Shown here piece after piece: positions 33,549 through 36,827 of a stretch of 36,827 nucleotides of DNA (position 1 is the first letter of the stretch; each line of letters opens with the position of its first letter). The stretch is taken from the NCBI RefSeq assembly GCF_900198625.1, contig NZ_FZPK01000048.1, positions 1 to 36,827 on the forward strand. Direction: 5' to 3'. The notes beneath the pieces were generated by a model. That model made no database searches. It had not been told where the DNA came from and worked only from the letters and a program-made list of their open reading frames with translations. The translations under genes were made by a program, and so were the position numbers. The DNA is from Helicobacter rappini (GTDB lineage Bacteria; Campylobacterota; Campylobacteria; Campylobacterales; Helicobacteraceae).

Positions 33549-34727
33549 TTAGAAACTAGAATCCAGCAACTTATATCCAAGGTCTAGCACCTCTTGCGGT
33601 GTGATTAATCTCATGCAATCATGGTGTTTTAGAGGGCAGGTCTTTTGTTTGCAAGGCACACATGAAAGATCTTTTTGTATAGAAATCGTATTTTCTGTAA
33701 TGTAGTATTCTCCCCGTTTTTCAGTCTCTAAAACACTCCAAGGACTACACCAAGAAAAGGGCATAGGACCAAAGATAATAATGCTAGGTAAATTTAGCGC
33801 TCTAGCAATATGTGTTGTCCCGCTATCATTGCCGATATAAAGTCTGCATTCACTTAAAGATTGAATGAGTTCTTGTATGCTAGTTTTCCCGCTTAGATTC
33901 TCTAATCTTTCATAATCGCTTTCTTTCAAGGCTTCTTTCACACTTTTTTCTATCTGTGCGTTTCTCTCTATATCATCTTTAGCCCCATAGATTCTAACAT
34001 TATAGCCTTTGTGTATGAAATCTACAATCACTTCTATGAAATGCGAAATAAGCCACATTTTAGAATCTCCATAACTCGCACTTGTGCTAATGGCAATAAT
34101 CTTTTTTTTCGACTTTTTCTCTGTAAAAGGAAGGTAGAGTTGTAAATCTTTTGCTTCACTATAAAGCATATTTTGCACACGACTTGCAAGCGGATTGTAA
34201 TGCACGCTTTTAGAATCTAGCTTGCAATCTTTAAAAAAACTATGCGGTAAAATCGGCAGCAATAAATGAATATAGCTTAACACCTGATGTGTGCAAAGTG
34301 GGGGACGACCGCTTGTATATTTGACTATATGAGTTAAGAGAAATTTACGCATACCAAAAGCATTTTTATCACCATAGCCAATGCGTTTTTTAACCGCTAT
34401 TTTTGAGAGTAAAAAGGCTGAAAAAAAGTTATTTTGCGTAGTTATCGCACAATCAAGTGTTATGTTATGTTCCTCTAAATAGCTATTAATCTCTCCTGCA
34501 AGTCTAGTTGTCTCCTTAATGCGATTTATAATACCTTTTTTTTGCTTACTCTTATCAGTAAAGATTTTTATAAAAGTTTTATTCGTGTTAAATAGACTCA
34601 CACTCAAAGCATTACCAACGAGAATGATTTTTGCTTGTGGGAAAAATCGCCTTATACAAGCAATGGTTGGTGTTAGCATCATTGTATCGCCAAGCCAATT
34701 TGGAAGTTTGATGAGTATATATCGCAT
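33549..34727 (-). CDS. waaF: ADP-heptose:LPS heptosyltransferase II
   Basis: A 392-residue GT9 enzyme that adds the second heptose to the inner LPS core at the cytoplasmic face. IKLPNWLGDTMMLTPTI at the N-terminus, YIGNDSGTTHIARALNLP for ADP-heptose binding, and the cysteine-rich CVPCKQKTCPLKHHDCM near the end are all WaaF hallmarks. ATG at 34727 follows AAGG at six bases. The gene is next to an intergenic repeat and shares its strand with the peroxidase, but with a 146-bp gap, so it is probably separately transcribed. Confidence 0.94.
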   Translation of the reverse strand: MRYILIKLPNWLGDTMMLTPTIACIRRFFPQAKIILVGNALSVSLFNTNKTFIKIFTDKSKQKKGIINRIKETTRLAGEINSYLEEHNITLDCAITTQNNFFSAFLLSKIAVKKRIGYGDKNAFGMRKFLLTHIVKYTSGRPPLCTHQVLSYIHLLLPILPHSFFKDCKLDSKSVHYNPLASRVQNMLYSEAKDLQLYLPFTEKKSKKKIIAISTSASYGDSKMWLISHFIEVIVDFIHKGYNVRIYGAKDDIERNAQIEKSVKEALKESDYERLENLSGKTSIQELIQSLSECRLYIGNDSGTTHIARALNLPSIIIFGPMPFSWCSPWSVLETEKRGEYYITENTISIQKDLSCVPCKQKTCPLKHHDCMRLITPQEVLDLGYKLLDSSF

Positions 34728-34873
34728 TTGATACCTTTCTGTTTAGAATCTAGAATAAAAAGATGCTATGAAATAGATTGTTGGCAATAAATTATAAAAG
34801 CTTCTATCAGGCTTTATTTAGCTTTTTAGATTCTATAAATAACTTTTTAAAATTGTCTTAGAAACTCGTTCCA

Positions 34874-36001
34874 TTAAAAACTTGCTCTAGGCAAAGTCGG
34901 TATTGTTATAGGTCGTATCTCGCCACTTAAAGATTCCAAAAACTCAATAATTTTTGCTATGTCTTTATTCGAGAGATTAATGCCTATTTGTATTCTCCCC
35001 ATTTCTTTAATCGCATCATCAAGGTTACTAAATCCACCATTATGAAAATATGGTGCAGTTGCAGTGATATTACGCAGCGTTGGGACTTTCAGCATTTTAT
35101 TAGAATCTGTGCCAAACTTCCCTAAATCACTGAATTTATATTTACCTATAACTTCAAAAGGCTGCATTGTCCCACCAAGATTTACGCCATTATGACATGT
35201 TACACAGCCCTTTTCAATAAACATATCAAGCCCTTCAGCTTCACTAATGCTAAGGGCTTTTAGATTCCCATTCAAAAAATCATCAAAGCGAGTAACTACA
35301 TTTAAACTCATAATAAAACCAGCCAAAGTCTGTGCGATAAGATTCTCATCAACCTTTACTTTCGTGCCATACGCCCTTATGAAATATCGCATATACTCTT
35401 TTGAGTTGGTGATACCTTGAATGATTTTTTGCATATTGCCTTTCATTTCATTATCTGCCTTTAGTGCATGTAAAGTCGCCCTAGCGGTAATATTTTTTGA
35501 TAAAAATTTGCTTGTATTTGTATCTAGTTTATCATGTCTTTTTATTTGCCCTTTGTAATAGGCAGCATCATTAAAAAGCATGTTATAAATTGTTGGGACA
35601 TTGAGATGATAGGGATTTTTTTGACTTTTATCAAGTGTGCTTGTGCCTTGCATAGCGATATTATGGCAAGTGTTGCATGAACGCATACCATCATTGCTTA
35701 AACGCGGATCAAAGTAGAGAATCTTACCTAACTCAAGTTGTGCCTCTGAAAAGCTAAAATCTGACTTTTTATCAAACATACCTTTTTGCAATGTGGCTAA
35801 TTCAGCACCTTCACTCACAGGCTTTAATCCCGCTGAATGTGCCTTTTTGGCGATGGCTTCTATCTTTGCCCCTATGTCTTCAAAGCCATAAACAAGCTGC
35901 GTAAATACAAAAAAGCTACTGCATATAATAATGCCAAAAAGCATAACTTTTGATCGCACTTGAGATATAAGACTACATAGATTCTGCTTGTTTTTTTTCA
36001 T
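34874..36001 (-). CDS. Di-haem cytochrome c peroxidase family protein
   Basis: Periplasmic, 375 residues. A signal peptide covers residues 1-39 (hydrophobic core at about 20-35). Two c-type haem sites are visible: CNTCH (109-113) and CVTCH (266-270). LGKILYFDPRLSNDGMRSCNTCHN and LKVPTLRNITATAPYFHNGGF are typical of the bacterial CCP/MauG family, which reduces H2O2 with electrons from cytochrome c. The usual FWDGRA stretch after the first haem is replaced by YYKGQIKR, so it may be a divergent paralogue rather than the standard peroxidase. The frame extends to 36118, but ATG at 36001 has AAGGG ahead and starts the signal peptide. Confidence 0.88.
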   Translation of the reverse strand: MKKNKQNLCSLISQVRSKVMLFGIIICSSFFVFTQLVYGFEDIGAKIEAIAKKAHSAGLKPVSEGAELATLQKGMFDKKSDFSFSEAQLELGKILYFDPRLSNDGMRSCNTCHNIAMQGTSTLDKSQKNPYHLNVPTIYNMLFNDAAYYKGQIKRHDKLDTNTSKFLSKNITARATLHALKADNEMKGNMQKIIQGITNSKEYMRYFIRAYGTKVKVDENLIAQTLAGFIMSLNVVTRFDDFLNGNLKALSISEAEGLDMFIEKGCVTCHNGVNLGGTMQPFEVIGKYKFSDLGKFGTDSNKMLKVPTLRNITATAPYFHNGGFSNLDDAIKEMGRIQIGINLSNKDIAKIIEFLESLSGEIRPITIPTLPRASF

Positions 36002-36198
36002 AACTGCCCTTTTTGTAATTTTTACATAGTCGTCTTTGCATGACACACTTTTTATCGCAATAAAACAAAAATTGTTATTATACATTAATGTTATGTAGAA
36101 TCTTAAAGGCTTAAGCAATCATCGCATATACAATTCACACTCAATAATTCTATCCTTTTTAAGATTATGTTTAAACTTTAGATTCTAACACAGAGAAA

Positions 36199-36702
36199 TT
36201 AAAAGGATGCACTATAACCAATTTGAGATATAAATCTATCAAGGCTTTGTCTTGCTGCTTCAATGATTGCATTTGATCTATTATTATAAGTGATTGTTGG
36301 GCTACCAAGTGAGGCAGCATAGTCATAATAACCTTGATTTGCAAAGTTAAAGGCTTTTCCATTGTGATTAAAGCTAAAAGAAATATTAAGAAAAACACGA
36401 TAAAAGGTCGCAATGCCTTGTGTATTTGTGCCAATGATTGTATCTTGTATATTTTCCACATTAACCTTAAGGATAGAATCTGCCTCGCTCTTATTTGTTA
36501 CCCTTGAGTGAAAACGCGAAACAATCGCCTCATTTACTAAGTCTTTAATCTTTACAGATTCTTCTGGATTCTCTAGATTGACAATGAGTTCTACATAGAC
36601 TTTCTCACCTAAGGCTTTATTTGCATAATATGACATGGGTTTATAGCCGCAACCACTCACATATATGGCAAAAAATATAAAAAAGATTCTATAAAATAGC
36701 AT
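36199..36702 (-). CDS. LptE-like outer-membrane lipoprotein
   Basis: 167 residues. The signal peptide with lipobox VSGC makes C18 the lipidated residue. GYKPMSYYANKALGEKVYVELIVNLENPEESVKIKDLVNEAI is characteristic of Campylobacterota proteins annotated as LPS-assembly lipoprotein LptE, which plug the LptD barrel at the outer membrane. The later part is beta-rich with a final helix (NAIIEAARQSLDRFISQI). In related genomes it sits near leuS; the sequence upstream here runs off the window. ATG at 36702 follows AGG. Assignment to LptE is by resemblance; the family is diverse. Confidence 0.75.
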   Translation of the reverse strand: MLFYRIFFIFFAIYVSGCGYKPMSYYANKALGEKVYVELIVNLENPEESVKIKDLVNEAIVSRFHSRVTNKSEADSILKVNVENIQDTIIGTNTQGIATFYRVFLNISFSFNHNGKAFNFANQGYYDYAASLGSPTITYNNRSNAIIEAARQSLDRFISQIGYSASF

Positions 36703-36827
36703 GAATTTACCTAATTATGTATTCAAAAAATGAAGTTGTATTATAGCTAAAAATTATATGTAAAATTCTTTGCGATGGAATCTAAGATGACAAGATACAT
36801 AAAAGACTTTTTATATCCACTTTTCAA

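Noticed and set aside
36171-36461. 96-codon minus-strand frame near the window end
   Set aside because: It overlaps the LptE-like gene in another frame and has no signal or start of its own.
1-36827. CRISPR array, tRNA or rRNA genes, prophage or intact transposase
   Set aside because: I looked for regular direct repeats, tRNA T-loop consensus and transposase motifs and found none. Small divergent RNAs could be missed by eye.

Overview
The window looks like the chromosome of an enterohepatic Helicobacter-type member of the Campylobacterota. Evidence: low G+C; a DUF3972-type gene beside purE; pepA next to a DedA gene, as in H. pylori; a short (~420 residue) glucose-6-phosphate isomerase; and waaF, kdsA, an LptE-like lipoprotein and a di-haem peroxidase with epsilonproteobacterial features. 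The word AGATTC/GAATCT is strikingly frequent on both strands, inside and outside genes. I saw no rRNA, tRNA, CRISPR array, intact IS element or phage.

Layout. 0.7-2.2 kb: DUF3972-type gene and purE (minus). 2.3-7.6 kb: a tight minus-strand glycan operon, galE - gtrA - FAD oxidoreductase - GT-C glycosyltransferase, with start/stop overlaps. 7.9-8.4 kb: ppa (minus). 8.5-10.4 kb: a small lipoprotein and glcD (plus). 10.6-13.3 kb: TSUP permease, ATPase and kdsA (minus). 13.4-15.2 kb: decayed minus-strand genes full of frameshifts. 15.5 kb: an S4 RNA-binding protein (plus). 16.1-19.6 kb: galE, dedA and pepA (minus). 19.7-22.8 kb: a thioesterase, gene remnants and an HEPN-like gene. 22.8-24.4 kb: a second GT-C glycosyltransferase (plus). 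24.5-29.4 kb: a giant degenerate PutA-like protein and a DUF805 membrane protein (minus). 30-31.2 kb: pgi (plus). 31.5-36.7 kb: lptE-like, cytochrome c peroxidase, waaF, a J-domain protein and nadK (minus).

Functional theme. Much of the window serves surface sugars: two GalE, two GT-C transferases, GtrA, an FAD oxidoreductase, a remnant GT2, KdsA, WaaF, LptE and Pgi. Two of these genes carry G13 tracts inside the reading frame (first galE and second GT-C), so surface glycan is probably phase variable. Losing one G in galE creates an immediate TAA stop.

Most unusual signal. The first GalE and the neighbouring FAD oxidoreductase each carry a long in-frame insertion (about 188 and 125 residues) in an otherwise normal enzyme. 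The insertions contain nested palindromes. Three share a 15-nt core hairpin whose stems co-vary (TTACC/GGTAA, TTATC/GATAA, CTACC/GGTAG) around CTTTA or GCTTA. They are read as peptides of the type (R/G)SYL(S/K). This resembles Rickettsia palindromic elements and may be an undescribed in-gene repeat family; in galE the inserted segment also carries the phase-variable tract. The 1060-residue PutA-like protein, which seems to have lost both catalytic centres, is a second candidate novelty.
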